Origin: Anaerolineae bacterium
GTDB lineage: Bacteria > Chloroflexota > Anaerolineae > Aggregatilineales > UBA3940
Direction of reading: 5' to 3'
DNA: 26,989 nt
Assembly: GCA_016926985.1 (NCBI GenBank)
Contig: JAFGNO010000108.1
Span: 1-26,989 of the forward strand
The position numbers and the translations under genes were made by a program. Position 1 is the first letter of the stretch. Every line of letters begins with the position of its first letter. The notes under the pieces were generated by a model. The model was not told where the DNA came from, made no database searches, and saw only the letters and a list, made by a program, of their open reading frames with translations. Of this stretch, positions 14,588 to 22,434 are shown piece by piece.

Positions 14588-15799
14588 ACCGGCGACCTGG
14601 CAGACCAGACCCTTCAAATAGCGCGATTCGGGAAATCCCAGCAGAACCGGGTGATCGGATGGCTGGGCCAGCCAGTGAATGATCTGGGCCTGAGCCTGAG
14701 CGTCCACACTTGCCCCAAATACGATCTTCTGGAACAAATCGGCATCGACCTGCCCGGAACAGGAGAATGTCATCAGGAGGCCGCCTGGCCTCAGCAGTTG
14801 AAATGCCAGCCAGTTGATATCTTTGTATCCCCTTGCCGCTGCTTCGACCTGGCTTTTGCTGTGCGCAAACTTAGGAGGGTCCAGGATGATCAGGTCAAAA
14901 TCGCGCTCCTCATCCCGATATTCCCGCAGTTGGTCAAATACGTCGGCGTTGACATATTCCTGTTCGACCGGACTCACCGCATTCAACCCCAGAGTCTCGC
15001 GGGCCAGCTCAAGCGCCGATTCGGACGAATCGACATTCACCACTGAACGGGCCCCATTTTTCGCTGCACAGGCGCTGAATGCGCCGGAATACGAGAAGCA
15101 GTTCAACACATCGCGTCCAGCAAGGTCAGGGTATGTTAATAACCAGCCACGGCTGTCCCGTTGATCCAGGTAGAATCCTGTCTTATGCCCGGTGAAAACA
15201 TCGACCGGGTACTGCATGCCGCGCTCTGATATGATGATATGTTCTGGCGGTGTCTCGCCCCACAGGACGCCGGTTGTTTCCGGTATCCCTTCTTTGCTGC
15301 GTACATCGACATCACTGCGCTCATAAATCCCGGCAGGATTCACCAGATCGGCGAGGGCCTTAACCAGGATGTCCTTGACCACGTCTATCCCGAGCGTGAG
15401 CGCCTGGATTACCAGGTAATCCCTGTAGCGGTCAACGATCAGGCCGGGAAGTCCGTCGCTTTCCGCATTCACCAGCCGGTAAGCGGTAACATCAGAGTTT
15501 CTGGCCAATGCTTCCCGCCTGGCAATTGACTGCGCCAGCCGGATGCGCCACCAGGCAGGGCCAATCGCATCGGTCTGATCCCGGGACAGTACCCGTACAC
15601 GGATGGCTGATTGGGGATTGAAATAACCACGCCCCAAAAACCCGCCGCGATAGTCCCGGATATCGACGATACTGCCAGGTTCAATCTCGTCAGTATGGGT
15701 GCGGGTGGTATCTATCGCCCCGGAGAATACCCAGGGATGATACTGCTGAATGGGCGTTTCGCGCCCTTGTTTCAGGATGACAATGCCATCTTTGGCCAT
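14582..15799 (-). CDS. rlmI: Class I SAM-dependent rRNA methyltransferase, RlmI-like
   Basis: A 405-residue protein. An N-terminal PUA domain (about 1-75) contains HPWVFSGAI (21-29) and GRGYFNPQS (56-64). A Rossmann methyltransferase domain follows. The family motif GHKTGFYLDQRDSR is at 204-217, motif I VLNCFSYSGAFS at 231-242, VNVDSSESAL at 254-263, DPPKF at 307-311 and FSCSG at 345-349. Cys347 fits the catalytic cysteine of m5C methyltransferases. Escherichia coli RlmI makes m5C1962 in 23S rRNA. Some relatives of this family have other targets, so the exact base is inferred. The start is two bases after the ligA stop, implying translational coupling. Its 3' end overlaps the convergent recombinase-like gene. 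Confidence 0.9.
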   Translation of the reverse strand: MAKDGIVILKQGRETPIQQYHPWVFSGAIDTTRTHTDEIEPGSIVDIRDYRGGFLGRGYFNPQSAIRVRVLSRDQTDAIGPAWWRIRLAQSIARREALARNSDVTAYRLVNAESDGLPGLIVDRYRDYLVIQALTLGIDVVKDILVKALADLVNPAGIYERSDVDVRSKEGIPETTGVLWGETPPEHIIISERGMQYPVDVFTGHKTGFYLDQRDSRGWLLTYPDLAGRDVLNCFSYSGAFSACAAKNGARSVVNVDSSESALELARETLGLNAVSPVEQEYVNADVFDQLREYRDEERDFDLIILDPPKFAHSKSQVEAAARGYKDINWLAFQLLRPGGLLMTFSCSGQVDADLFQKIVFGASVDAQAQAQIIHWLAQPSDHPVLLGFPESRYLKGLVCQVAGL

Positions 15800-15801
15800 G
15801 G

Positions 15802-17823
15802 CTAACTTTCCAGGAGGTTGAATAACGTGCTCTCGCTGATGATTGGGACGCCTCGCTGCTGGGCCTGTGCTAGCTTGCTGCCAGGATTTTCCCCTGCAAG
15901 CACATAATCTGTTTTCCCGCTCACGCTCCCACTTACTTTACCACCATGCTGCTCAATGAGTTCGCTGGCCTCATCCCTGGATAGGTTAGGGAGTGTACCG
16001 GTGATCACAAATGTCAGTCCAGCCAGTCGGTCGGATGCCGGTTGTTTCTCAACAGGGACCAGTTCTACTCCCCCAGCGCGCAGCTTTTCAATCCTCCGCC
16101 GGTTCCGGTCTTCTTCCCAGAAGGCCACAACTGCGCTGGCAGTATGCGGCCCTAAACCCGGCACATTCTCCAGCGCCTCTTGTGAGACCTCCATGAGCAT
16201 TTCCAGCGATGGGAAATACTCAAGCAGCAGGGCAGCGACAGTATTGCCCACCCCCTTGATCCCCAGAGCCGTCAGCAGCCGGTCAAGGGGGCGGTGACGG
16301 CTGGCGTCAATGGCAGCAAGCAGGTTGTCAGCCTTTTTGTCGCCAAACCCCTCAAGATGGAGAAGGTCGGATTTTTCCAGGTAGTACAGATCGGCCACAT
16401 CGTGGATGATTGCTTCTTCCACAAGCTGGCGTACAATGCGCTCACCCATTCCCTCAATGTCCATTGCCCTGCGCGAAACCCAGTATTCAATTGAGCGTAC
16501 CAGCCGCTCCGGGCAGTCGGGGTTGGAGCAGTAATAAGCAATCTCCCTCTCTTTGCGGACAATTGGTGCATGGCAGTAAGGGCAGGTTTCCGGTGGGAGG
16601 ATGGGCTTTTCTTCGCCAGCGCGCAGATCGACTACCGGCCCAACGACATATGGGATTACCTCGCCGGATCGTTTCACAATGACTGTATCGCCAATGCGGA
16701 TATCTTTGAGCTGGATATCTTCAAAATTATGCAGCGTGGCTTGCTTAACGGTTACACCCCCCACTTCTACGGGGTTAAGCAGCGCATAGGGGGCCAGCAC
16801 ACCCGTACGGCCTACGTTGATCCCAATGTCCAGAAGCTGGGTGGTACGTTCTTCGGCGGGGAACTTGAAGGCCATCGCGCCCCGGGGGTCTTTCCCCACC
16901 ACGCCAAGGTTATTGGAAATTTGCAGGTTGTTGACCTTGATTACCAGTCCATCGATTTCAAAGTCGAGTTCGTGGCGTTTTGGTTCCCACACTTCCAGAT
17001 AATCCAGCACAGCTTCAAGGTCATCACAATGCGTTGAGTGACAGAGCATCACCGGGAATCCGAGACCGGTCAAAAAGTGGAGTACATCCCACTGGGTGGC
17101 TGGCAAAGCATCCCCTTCGCCATACAGAATCTGGTAACAGGCCAGCTGCAAAGGGCGGTCAGCAGTAATGCTGGCATCCAGCTGCCGGAGCGAACCCGAT
17201 GCCGTATTGCGGGGATTGACATAAGGCGGATCGTCGTTTTTCAGCCGGGTCTCGTTGAGGCGGTAAAAATCATCCAGCCGGATAAACACCTCGCCGCGTA
17301 CCACCAGCCGCTCCGGGGGCGGCGGGCCATCCGGGTCTGCCGGGATGCGCAGGGGGAGGGATTTGATGGTTCGCAGGTTGGGTGTCACATCTTCGCCGAT
17401 TTCCCCGTTTCCGCGCGTTGCTCCCATTGTAAAAACGCCGCGCTCATAGGTGAGCACAACTGACAGCCCATCAAGCTTTGGCTCCACAACATAATCAAGC
17501 GTTGTCCTCTCTGGCAGCAGCTTCCCGATACGTGTTCGCCAGGCAACAAGGTCCTCTTTACTGAATGCATTGGCAAGGCTGAGAACGGGGGCCGGGTGCT
17601 GTACTTTGGGCAGGTCGCTGCGGGGCTCTGCCCCGACGCGCTGAGTGGGCGAATCCGGGGTAACCAGCGCCGGGTGTTCCCGCTCGATCTGCACGAGTTC
17701 CCGGTAGAGGTCATCGTATTCATCATCGGTGATAACCGGCGCATCCAGAACATGATACCTGTAATTATGGTAGTTGATCAGTTCGCGCAGTTCCACAGCC
17801 CTGTCTGCGGGTGATTTTCCCAT
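15802..17823 (-). CDS. ligA: NAD-dependent DNA ligase LigA
   Basis: A complete 673-residue bacterial replicative ligase. Domain Ia (YHNYRYHVLDAPVITDDEYD, 18-37) binds NMN. The adenylation motif KLDG is at 116-119, with Lys116 the AMP acceptor, and GEVF (177-180) and DGLVIKV (291-297) complete the nucleotidyltransferase core. An OB domain follows. The zinc finger uses CPYC (414-417), Cys432 and Cys437. Helix-hairpin-helix repeats span about 450-570 (for example GIKGVGNTVA, VPGLGPHTA). A BRCT domain covers 598-673 (GLTFVITGTL). LigA seals nicks in replication and repair using NAD. A GGAAGG site precedes the ATG, 15 bases after the DUF4230 gene. Confidence 0.98.
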   Translation of the reverse strand: MGKSPADRAVELRELINYHNYRYHVLDAPVITDDEYDDLYRELVQIEREHPALVTPDSPTQRVGAEPRSDLPKVQHPAPVLSLANAFSKEDLVAWRTRIGKLLPERTTLDYVVEPKLDGLSVVLTYERGVFTMGATRGNGEIGEDVTPNLRTIKSLPLRIPADPDGPPPPERLVVRGEVFIRLDDFYRLNETRLKNDDPPYVNPRNTASGSLRQLDASITADRPLQLACYQILYGEGDALPATQWDVLHFLTGLGFPVMLCHSTHCDDLEAVLDYLEVWEPKRHELDFEIDGLVIKVNNLQISNNLGVVGKDPRGAMAFKFPAEERTTQLLDIGINVGRTGVLAPYALLNPVEVGGVTVKQATLHNFEDIQLKDIRIGDTVIVKRSGEVIPYVVGPVVDLRAGEEKPILPPETCPYCHAPIVRKEREIAYYCSNPDCPERLVRSIEYWVSRRAMDIEGMGERIVRQLVEEAIIHDVADLYYLEKSDLLHLEGFGDKKADNLLAAIDASRHRPLDRLLTALGIKGVGNTVAALLLEYFPSLEMLMEVSQEALENVPGLGPHTASAVVAFWEEDRNRRRIEKLRAGGVELVPVEKQPASDRLAGLTFVITGTLPNLSRDEASELIEQHGGKVSGSVSGKTDYVLAGENPGSKLAQAQQRGVPIISESTLFNLLES

Positions 17824-17838
17824 AGCGCCCTTCCAGAG

Positions 17839-18597
17839 CTACTCGCCCAGGTTCTGCCCGGGGGCTGGTGTGCCGGTTACAAAGACAACTTCCTCGAAGC
17901 CGAGAGCGCGTAGGAGTCCCTCAACCGTCCGCTCTGCGTTCTGCTGTGCGAGGCTTAAAATGCCATCCTCAAGGGCTGCTTCGAGGATCCTGCTTTCAGC
18001 TTCCTGCCGGGCCAGCGTCTCCAGGTCCACTTGCTGGCCCAGCAGCGCCGTCTGCCGTTCATAGACATAGGTCTCATCGTTGTCCAGCGTGGCGACAAAG
18101 ATTTCCGCTGCCGGGAGTGTCACAAATACCGAAGTCCCGGAAACCCGCACATCATCGGGCCTCAGGCGTGACAGATCAACGCCGGCGATCACCTGTCCCT
18201 GCGCAACCAGCAAAAGGCGGTCCCTGAAAAGGAAGCCCAATGGCCCTTCGCCGCTCTCAGCGGTGATAACCTTTTCAATGGTGTAAGACGCGGTTTCTAA
18301 CCGGCTCAATGATTGAACCTGCCGGACAACGGTTTGCGAGTCGGCGATCAGCGTGGGAGTGGGGTTTAGAATCTGATTAATCTGCGTGCTGACCGCGCCC
18401 GGCAGATCAACCGCTGGCTGGCGCAGGCGCAGGATGGTATCCACAATCAGAAAACCAATAACCACAATGAAAAGCAGGATAGCAACCAGAATAAGCCCCA
18501 TCAACCAGCGGGTGACCCGGCTGCTGCTGGCGGAGCCAGTAGGCGAAGCGCCTTGCGAATCTGTTGTGCTAGTCTGCTGATTGCCTGTTTTGCTCAT
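17839..18597 (-). CDS. DUF4230 domain protein, membrane-anchored
   Basis: A 252-residue protein. A low-complexity Ser/Thr-rich cytoplasmic N-terminus (1-28) and one membrane helix (about 31-55) precede a DUF4230-like domain (about 85-240). Family features I recognise are RLETASYTIEKVI (99-111), FLFRDRLLLVAQGQVIAGVDLSRL (122-145) and LPAAEIF (161-167). A helical segment rich in Glu/Ala (190-230) leads to the C-terminus. The function of DUF4230 is unknown. The ATG at 18597 was chosen over an upstream in-frame GTG (18609) because GAGGT lies five bases before it. It sits between the DUF503 gene (51 bases upstream) and ligA (15 bases downstream) on one strand, probably one operon. Confidence 0.82.
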   Translation of the reverse strand: MSKTGNQQTSTTDSQGASPTGSASSSRVTRWLMGLILVAILLFIVVIGFLIVDTILRLRQPAVDLPGAVSTQINQILNPTPTLIADSQTVVRQVQSLSRLETASYTIEKVITAESGEGPLGFLFRDRLLLVAQGQVIAGVDLSRLRPDDVRVSGTSVFVTLPAAEIFVATLDNDETYVYERQTALLGQQVDLETLARQEAESRILEAALEDGILSLAQQNAERTVEGLLRALGFEEVVFVTGTPAPGQNLGE

Positions 18598-18648
18598 AAT
18601 CAACCTCACATTTGATCGACCCGGCGAATTGTTTGTTCACTGATGTCG

Positions 18649-18942
18649 TTAAAAGAAATGAATGATTTCTATGCTGTGCCCAACCACAACTATATCAGGC
18701 CTGTTTACCTCAATCCAGCCGACAACATTTTCCAAAACGTTATCGGCATGAACGGGACTGGTTGAAACCACAGTTGCTCCCAGCGACGCAGACTGCCAGG
18801 CATCGTGCAGGGCTACCTCACCACAGGATATGTTGAAATGCTTGTGTAAGCGTGCTGTCAGGCCTTTTAGCATGCTTCGCTTTTCTTTCAACGACTGCAC
18901 ACCCGGCAGTTGAAGCTCAATGATAGCAGCCCCGATAACCAT
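18649..18942 (-). CDS. DUF503 (YlxP-like) family protein
   Basis: A 97-residue protein with the compact DUF503 pattern. It begins MVIGAAIIELQLPGVQSLKEKR, in which the strand followed by SLKxKR is the family signature, and then has HKHFNISCGEVALHDAWQSASLGATVVS (33-60). DUF503 proteins such as YlxP occur near ribosome-maturation genes (rbfA, infB) in many bacteria; their exact role is unknown. Here the neighbours are DUF4230 and ligA instead. The ATG has almost no leader: a TATAGT element lies so close that the transcript would start about eight bases before it, and no ribosome-binding site is seen. Confidence 0.88.
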   Translation of the reverse strand: MVIGAAIIELQLPGVQSLKEKRSMLKGLTARLHKHFNISCGEVALHDAWQSASLGATVVSTSPVHADNVLENVVGWIEVNRPDIVVVGHSIEIIHFF

Positions 18943-18956
18943 GTTTGCATTCTACC

Positions 18957-18999
18957 ACTATAACGGTCTGAATAAAATCAGTCTGAACGACCTGATTTT
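18957..18999 (-). promoter_or_regulatory. DUF503 promoter element with flanking direct and inverted repeats
   Basis: On the minus strand TATAGT (18962-18957) lies 14 bases before the DUF503 start; no good -35 is visible. Immediately upstream, GTCTGAA occurs twice on the plus strand (18966-18972 and 18981-18987), 15 bases apart. An 8-bp inverted repeat AAAATCAG / CTGATTTT (18974-18981, 18992-18999) with a ten-base loop overlaps them. The arrangement could be an operator. It could equally be a weak hairpin in the 200-base gap between DUF503 and the GAF gene. Confidence 0.35.
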
Positions 19000-19143
19000 G
19001 ATCTTTATAGCGGAGATTAACCAGAAAAGTTCCAGCCTGGAGGATGGCGTTTGCGCTCTTGTTGCTCTTCAGGCTTTATGATAGACTGGCTTCAAGCAGT
19101 TGTCTCGTCATTATTTTTCCGGTTTAAAAGTGAGGGTCCTAAC

Positions 19144-19785
19144 ATGGGGGTTAGCCAGTACGTAAAACAGGAGTTGGCCCGTCTTCAAGAAGAAAACGAG
19201 CTTCTTCGCGAAGAAGTTATTGTACTCCGTAGTTATATTGACTCGATCCAGGCCCTGATGGATGCTGTTGATGCAATGGATCCCACGTCTGAAATCATGC
19301 CATTGCTGGAACGTATCCTGTATAGTGCAAGGTCGGTCATCAGTGCCCAGGAGGGTTCTCTGCTGGTTCTGGACGATGAAAGTGCAGAGCTGGTTTTTGT
19401 CCAGGTTAGCGGCCCAAGTAACAAGGAGTTGGTCGGCAAGCGCATGCCTGCCGACAAGGGAATTGCCGGTTGGGTTGTCCAGAACAAGAAACCAACTATT
19501 GTCAACAATGCCCGCGCAGATGACCGATTTTATGCCCGTATCGATCAATCCCTGAACTTCGTTACCAAATCTATTCTCGCTGCCCCAATTGTCGGGCGCG
19601 GTCGCATCCTGGGCGTGATTGAGGTCCTCAACAAGCTCAACGGGCAACCTTTCAACGAAACGGATCAGGTTTTACTGACATTGCTTTGTCGCTTCGCCGG
19701 TGACTTCCTTCACTATATGCTTGAGCAGGGAGAGGAACCAGAAACCCCATCTCAGGATACGTCCGACCAGGCGCCGACAGGTTAG
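19144..19785 (+). CDS. GAF-domain sensor protein with N-terminal coiled coil
   Basis: A 213-residue cytoplasmic protein. Residues 1-45 form a coiled coil (YVKQELARLQEENELLREEV). One GAF domain occupies about 50-195: SVISAQEGSLLVLDDES (64-80), KGIAGWVVQNKKPTIVNNAR (105-124) and SILAAPIVGRGRILGVIEVLNK (143-164). The last two stretches are the classical GAF core. There is no output domain, so it probably signals through a partner, dimerising by the coiled coil. The ligand is unknown. The ATG at 19144 has GAGG nine bases upstream. A possible -10 element TATGAT lies at 19077-19082 without a convincing -35. An in-frame ATG at 19078 overlaps that element and is unlikely to be the start. Confidence 0.88.
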   Translation: MGVSQYVKQELARLQEENELLREEVIVLRSYIDSIQALMDAVDAMDPTSEIMPLLERILYSARSVISAQEGSLLVLDDESAELVFVQVSGPSNKELVGKRMPADKGIAGWVVQNKKPTIVNNARADDRFYARIDQSLNFVTKSILAAPIVGRGRILGVIEVLNKLNGQPFNETDQVLLTLLCRFAGDFLHYMLEQGEEPETPSQDTSDQAPTG

Positions 19786-19811
19786 CGTTAGCCAGCTGGT
19801 TGAAAGCAGTC

Positions 19812-19837
19812 CAGGGGCGCAGCATGCTGCGCCCCTG
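19812..19837. repeat. Perfect 26-bp GC-rich palindrome between the GAF gene and hom
   Basis: The 26 bases are fully self-complementary (left half CAGGGGCGCAGCA), folding into a stem of about 11 bp with a four-base loop. No T tract follows on the plus strand, so it is not a textbook intrinsic terminator. It lies 27 bases after the GAF stop and 35 bases before hom. It may weaken readthrough or stabilise an mRNA end, or it may belong to a dispersed palindromic repeat family. There is no second copy in this window. Confidence 0.7.
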
Positions 19838-19872
19838 ACATTGTACTTGAATGACTTGAACAGAGGACCCGT

Positions 19873-20928
19873 ATGCGCCTAAATATTGCTCTACTTGGGT
19901 TTGGGAATGTCGGGAGGGCTTTGGCCGAGCTTATCATGTCCCGCTCTGAAATACTGCACCAGCAGTTCGGTATTGAACTTTGTGTTGTGGGTATCAGCAC
20001 CGGTCGGCATGGGCATATAGTGAACCCGAATGGGCTTGATCTTCAGCGGGCCCTTGCCTCGGTGCAGAATGGGCATCATCTCAATGTGTTGGATGGGAAC
20101 CTCATGCTGGACACAGAGCAGTTTATTGACGGCTGCAAATCCGATCTGTTTTTTGAGAGTATCCCTACCAACCCGCAGGATGGCCAGCCAGCACTTGGTT
20201 ATGCCAGAGAGCTGCTTGGTCGGTCCTGCCATCTGGTTACTGCCAACAAAGGCCCGGTGGCTTTTGGATATCACGAGCTGTCGGCGCTGGCGGCAGAAAA
20301 TAATGTCGGGTTCTTTTTTGAATCCACTGTTATGGATGGGGCTCCAGTCCATGGGGTACTGCGCGAAGGGTTGCCTGGAGCTACAGTCAACCGGGTCAGT
20401 GGGATATTTAACAGCACCACTAATTACATCCTGACCCGAATGGAACAGGATCACCTGTCTTTTGAGGACGCGCTGTCAGCCGCTCAGGCGATTGGCATCG
20501 CGGAAACTGATCCTTCCCTGGATATTGATGGCTGGGACGCCGCTATCAAGACAACCATCCTCGCCAATGTGGCCATGCAGGCAGACCTGCGTCCGGCAGA
20601 GGTGTACCGCACCGGCATCCGGGGGATTGCCCTTCAGGATGTACAGCAGGCAGCCAGCAGGGGGAAGCGGATCCGGCTGGTCTGCGAAGCCGTCTGCAGC
20701 GGCGATCATGCGGTAACCGCACGGGTTGCTCCGGTTGAGGTGGATTATTCAGACACTATGGCGGGAATAACCGGGACAACCAGCATTGTCAGCTTTGACA
20801 CCGATATCCTCCCCCGGCTGACGATGATTGAGTATGATCCCGGGCCGTTTACTACCGCGTATGGTATGCTGGCTGATATGATCAACATCGTTCGCGGACG
20901 CTCTGATACCCGTCCAGTTCTGCGCTGA
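19873..20928 (+). CDS. hom: Homoserine dehydrogenase
   Basis: A 351-residue short-form homoserine dehydrogenase. The N-terminal Rossmann motif GFGNVGRAL is at 9-17, and TANKGPVA (123-130) belongs to the cofactor and substrate region. The catalytic-domain signature GIFNSTTNYILTRM is at 177-190. AETDPSLDIDGWDAAIK (210-226) supplies the conserved Asp219 and Lys226. It reduces aspartate semialdehyde to homoserine in threonine, methionine and isoleucine synthesis. The C-terminal ACT regulatory domain of longer enzymes is absent, so threonine feedback through that domain is not expected. An AGAGGA ribosome-binding site precedes the ATG. No other threonine-pathway gene is nearby. Confidence 0.95.
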   Translation: MRLNIALLGFGNVGRALAELIMSRSEILHQQFGIELCVVGISTGRHGHIVNPNGLDLQRALASVQNGHHLNVLDGNLMLDTEQFIDGCKSDLFFESIPTNPQDGQPALGYARELLGRSCHLVTANKGPVAFGYHELSALAAENNVGFFFESTVMDGAPVHGVLREGLPGATVNRVSGIFNSTTNYILTRMEQDHLSFEDALSAAQAIGIAETDPSLDIDGWDAAIKTTILANVAMQADLRPAEVYRTGIRGIALQDVQQAASRGKRIRLVCEAVCSGDHAVTARVAPVEVDYSDTMAGITGTTSIVSFDTDILPRLTMIEYDPGPFTTAYGMLADMINIVRGRSDTRPVLR

Positions 20929-20951
20929 TCGCCGGTGAAGTCTTCCGCAAG

Positions 20952-20980
20952 TTGCATACCGCGCAAAGCAATGCTATAGT
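20952..20980 (+). promoter_or_regulatory. Promoter of the LysM lipoprotein gene
   Basis: TTGCAT (20952-20957) and TATAGT (20975-20980) are separated by 17 bases, and TG one base before the -10 makes it an extended -10. Transcription would start near 20987, giving a leader of about 46 bases. The gap after hom (104 bases) holds nothing else clear. Confidence 0.65.
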
Positions 20981-21032
20981 GCTCTAGCACAGATTAAAAA
21001 TTATCAGCCACTTGGATGAGCGGGAGGCTTTT

Positions 21033-21764
21033 ATGAGTGTGAAAGTACGTCGCGTGGCTGCAATTGCAGTGATCCTGGTTTTAACCTCAACCATAATAGC
21101 AGGCTGCACCCTGGCTGGTGCAAACGCTGCCCCATTGACTCCTGTCTCGCAGGATACCGAGCCTACCCAGGAGTCGGGCGGGCAAACCGAGCCGCTGGAA
21201 ACAGATGTTGTTATCACGCCGACTCAGCTTTTGCCCATTGATCTGTTTGGGACACAGACTGCTATGGCGCCGACTGCAACTGAAGAGCCGGTTGAAACCG
21301 AAATACCAACCGAAGTGCCAACCGAGGAGCCAACTCCCGTGGGAACCGAGGCTCCGACCGAGCAGCCAACTGCTGAACCAACGGCAGAACCTACAGAAGA
21401 GCCAACTGCCGAACCAGGTGACGCTGAATGTCCGGCCACACATACGGTCCAGTCTGGTGAGAACCTGTTCCGGATTGCGCTGCGATATGGGCTTACAACT
21501 GAAGCGCTGGCCAATGCAAATGGCATCACCAATCCAGATGCCATTGCAGTGGGAATGGTGCTGAACATTCCTGGATGTGGGCCAACAGGTGATGGGGAAA
21601 CGGATACATCCAGTGACATCCTCCACACTGTTCAGGAGGGGGAGAATCTCTATCGTATTGCCCTGCAATATGGGATGACCTGGCAGGCCGTGGCCAGTTA
21701 CAATGGCATCGCCGATCCCAATGCCCTGTCAATCGGGCAGGTGATCCGGATCCCGCAGCAGTAA
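21033..21764 (+). CDS. Lipoprotein with Pro/Thr/Glu-rich stalk and two LysM domains
   Basis: A 243-residue exported protein. The signal peptide (VKVRR, then a hydrophobic stretch) ends in a lipobox IAGC with Cys25 as the lipidation site. A long, low-complexity stalk (about 40-130) is rich in Pro, Thr and Glu. Two LysM domains follow at about 137-180 (HTVQSGENLFRIALRYGLT at its start) and 198-241 (HTVQEGENLYRIALQYGMT). LysM binds peptidoglycan or other GlcNAc polymers, so the protein probably links the membrane to the wall. No enzymatic domain is attached. The ATG at 21033 has a strong GGGAGG site, preferred over the ATG at 21012. A promoter lies upstream and a terminator downstream, so it is monocistronic. 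Confidence 0.93.
   Translation: MSVKVRRVAAIAVILVLTSTIIAGCTLAGANAAPLTPVSQDTEPTQESGGQTEPLETDVVITPTQLLPIDLFGTQTAMAPTATEEPVETEIPTEVPTEEPTPVGTEAPTEQPTAEPTAEPTEEPTAEPGDAECPATHTVQSGENLFRIALRYGLTTEALANANGITNPDAIAVGMVLNIPGCGPTGDGETDTSSDILHTVQEGENLYRIALQYGMTWQAVASYNGIADPNALSIGQVIRIPQQ
21276..21419 (+). repeat. Low-complexity Pro-Thr-Glu codon repeat in the LysM lipoprotein
   Basis: The stalk-coding stretch repeats units such as PTEEP and PTAEP with varied codons (for example GAACCAAC, GAGCCAAC). Codon variation shows the repeat is kept at protein level and is old. Copy number may vary between strains. Confidence 0.7.
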
Positions 21765-21784
21765 AAAAAACGATCATCACCAGG

Positions 21785-21820
21785 GGGCTATTGGCTGCTT
21801 GTCAATAGCCCTTTCATTTT
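21785..21820 (+). terminator. Rho-independent terminator after the LysM gene
   Basis: A 9-bp stem, GGGCTATTG (21785-21793) and its complement (21803-21811), encloses a nine-base loop and is followed by TTTCATTTT. It lies 20 bases after the stop. It ends only 13 bases before the NUDIX start, so the NUDIX gene depends on readthrough or on a promoter I could not identify. Confidence 0.8.
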
Positions 21821-21833
21821 GATAGGGGGAAGG

Positions 21834-22379
21834 ATGTCTGGCGAACGAATTGTTGGCAGTGAACACCTCTTCAGTGGCAAGGTGGTCAATTTAAGGATAG
21901 ATACAGTTGCGCGAGAAGATGGTACAACTTATCGCCGCGAGATTATTCAGCACAGCGGCGCGGTGGCCGTCATCCCGGTTGATCAGGATGGGAATGTCTT
22001 TCTGGTATCACAGTATAGGGCTGGGGCAGGAGCGCATCTCCTGGAGGTGCCCGCCGGGGGCCTGGAACCGGGTGAAGAGCCGGCAGACTGCGCCCGGCGA
22101 GAGTTACAGGAGGAAATTGGCTATTTCCCTGGCGAACTGATCAAATTGGGAGGATTTTATGTGGCTGCGTCTTATACTACCGAGTTTATCACCATCTATC
22201 TGGCCCTGGATCTCAGTCCCTCGCGGCTCCAGGGGGATGTGGATGAGGATATAGAAATCATACGCAAATCCCTTCAAGAGGCCGTGAAGATGGTCCAAAC
22301 CAACCAGATCCAGGACAGCAAATCACTGATCGGCCTGACCTGGGCGTCAGATTACCTGAAAGTACATACTGCTGAGTAA
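21834..22379 (+). CDS. NUDIX hydrolase, probably ADP-ribose pyrophosphatase
   Basis: A 181-residue protein. A perfect Nudix box (Gx5Ex7REUxEExGU) lies at 75-97 (GGLEPGEEPADCARRELQEE, then IGY). The region before it, VFLVSQYRAG (55-64) and EVPAGGLE (71-78), is typical of the ADP-ribose pyrophosphatase subgroup. That subgroup hydrolyses ADP-ribose to AMP and ribose 5-phosphate. The start is the ATG at 21834 with a purine-rich GGGGGAAGG directly upstream. An in-frame ATG at 21819 overlaps the T tract of the preceding terminator and is less likely. It is convergent with the aminotransferase gene. Confidence 0.88.
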   Translation: MSGERIVGSEHLFSGKVVNLRIDTVAREDGTTYRREIIQHSGAVAVIPVDQDGNVFLVSQYRAGAGAHLLEVPAGGLEPGEEPADCARRELQEEIGYFPGELIKLGGFYVAASYTTEFITIYLALDLSPSRLQGDVDEDIEIIRKSLQEAVKMVQTNQIQDSKSLIGLTWASDYLKVHTAE

Positions 22380-22409
22380 AAAGCCGGGGGAAAATCCTGC
22401 TCCCCCGGC
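22378..22409 (-). terminator. Terminator of the amidase-aminotransferase unit
   Basis: A 9-bp GC-rich stem (GCCGGGGGA, 22383-22391, and its complement, 22401-22409) is followed on the minus strand by CTTTTTA. It lies 25 bases after the aminotransferase stop. On the plus strand the hairpin has no T tract but could still slow polymerase leaving the NUDIX gene. Confidence 0.8.
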
Positions 22410-22434
22410 ATACCCGTCCGGATTTTCGATCCTG

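Noticed and set aside
15802..17823. A clamp-binding motif in LigA (FNLLES at the C-terminus)
   Set aside because: It lacks the glutamine and the terminal aromatic residue of the consensus and belongs to the folded BRCT domain end.
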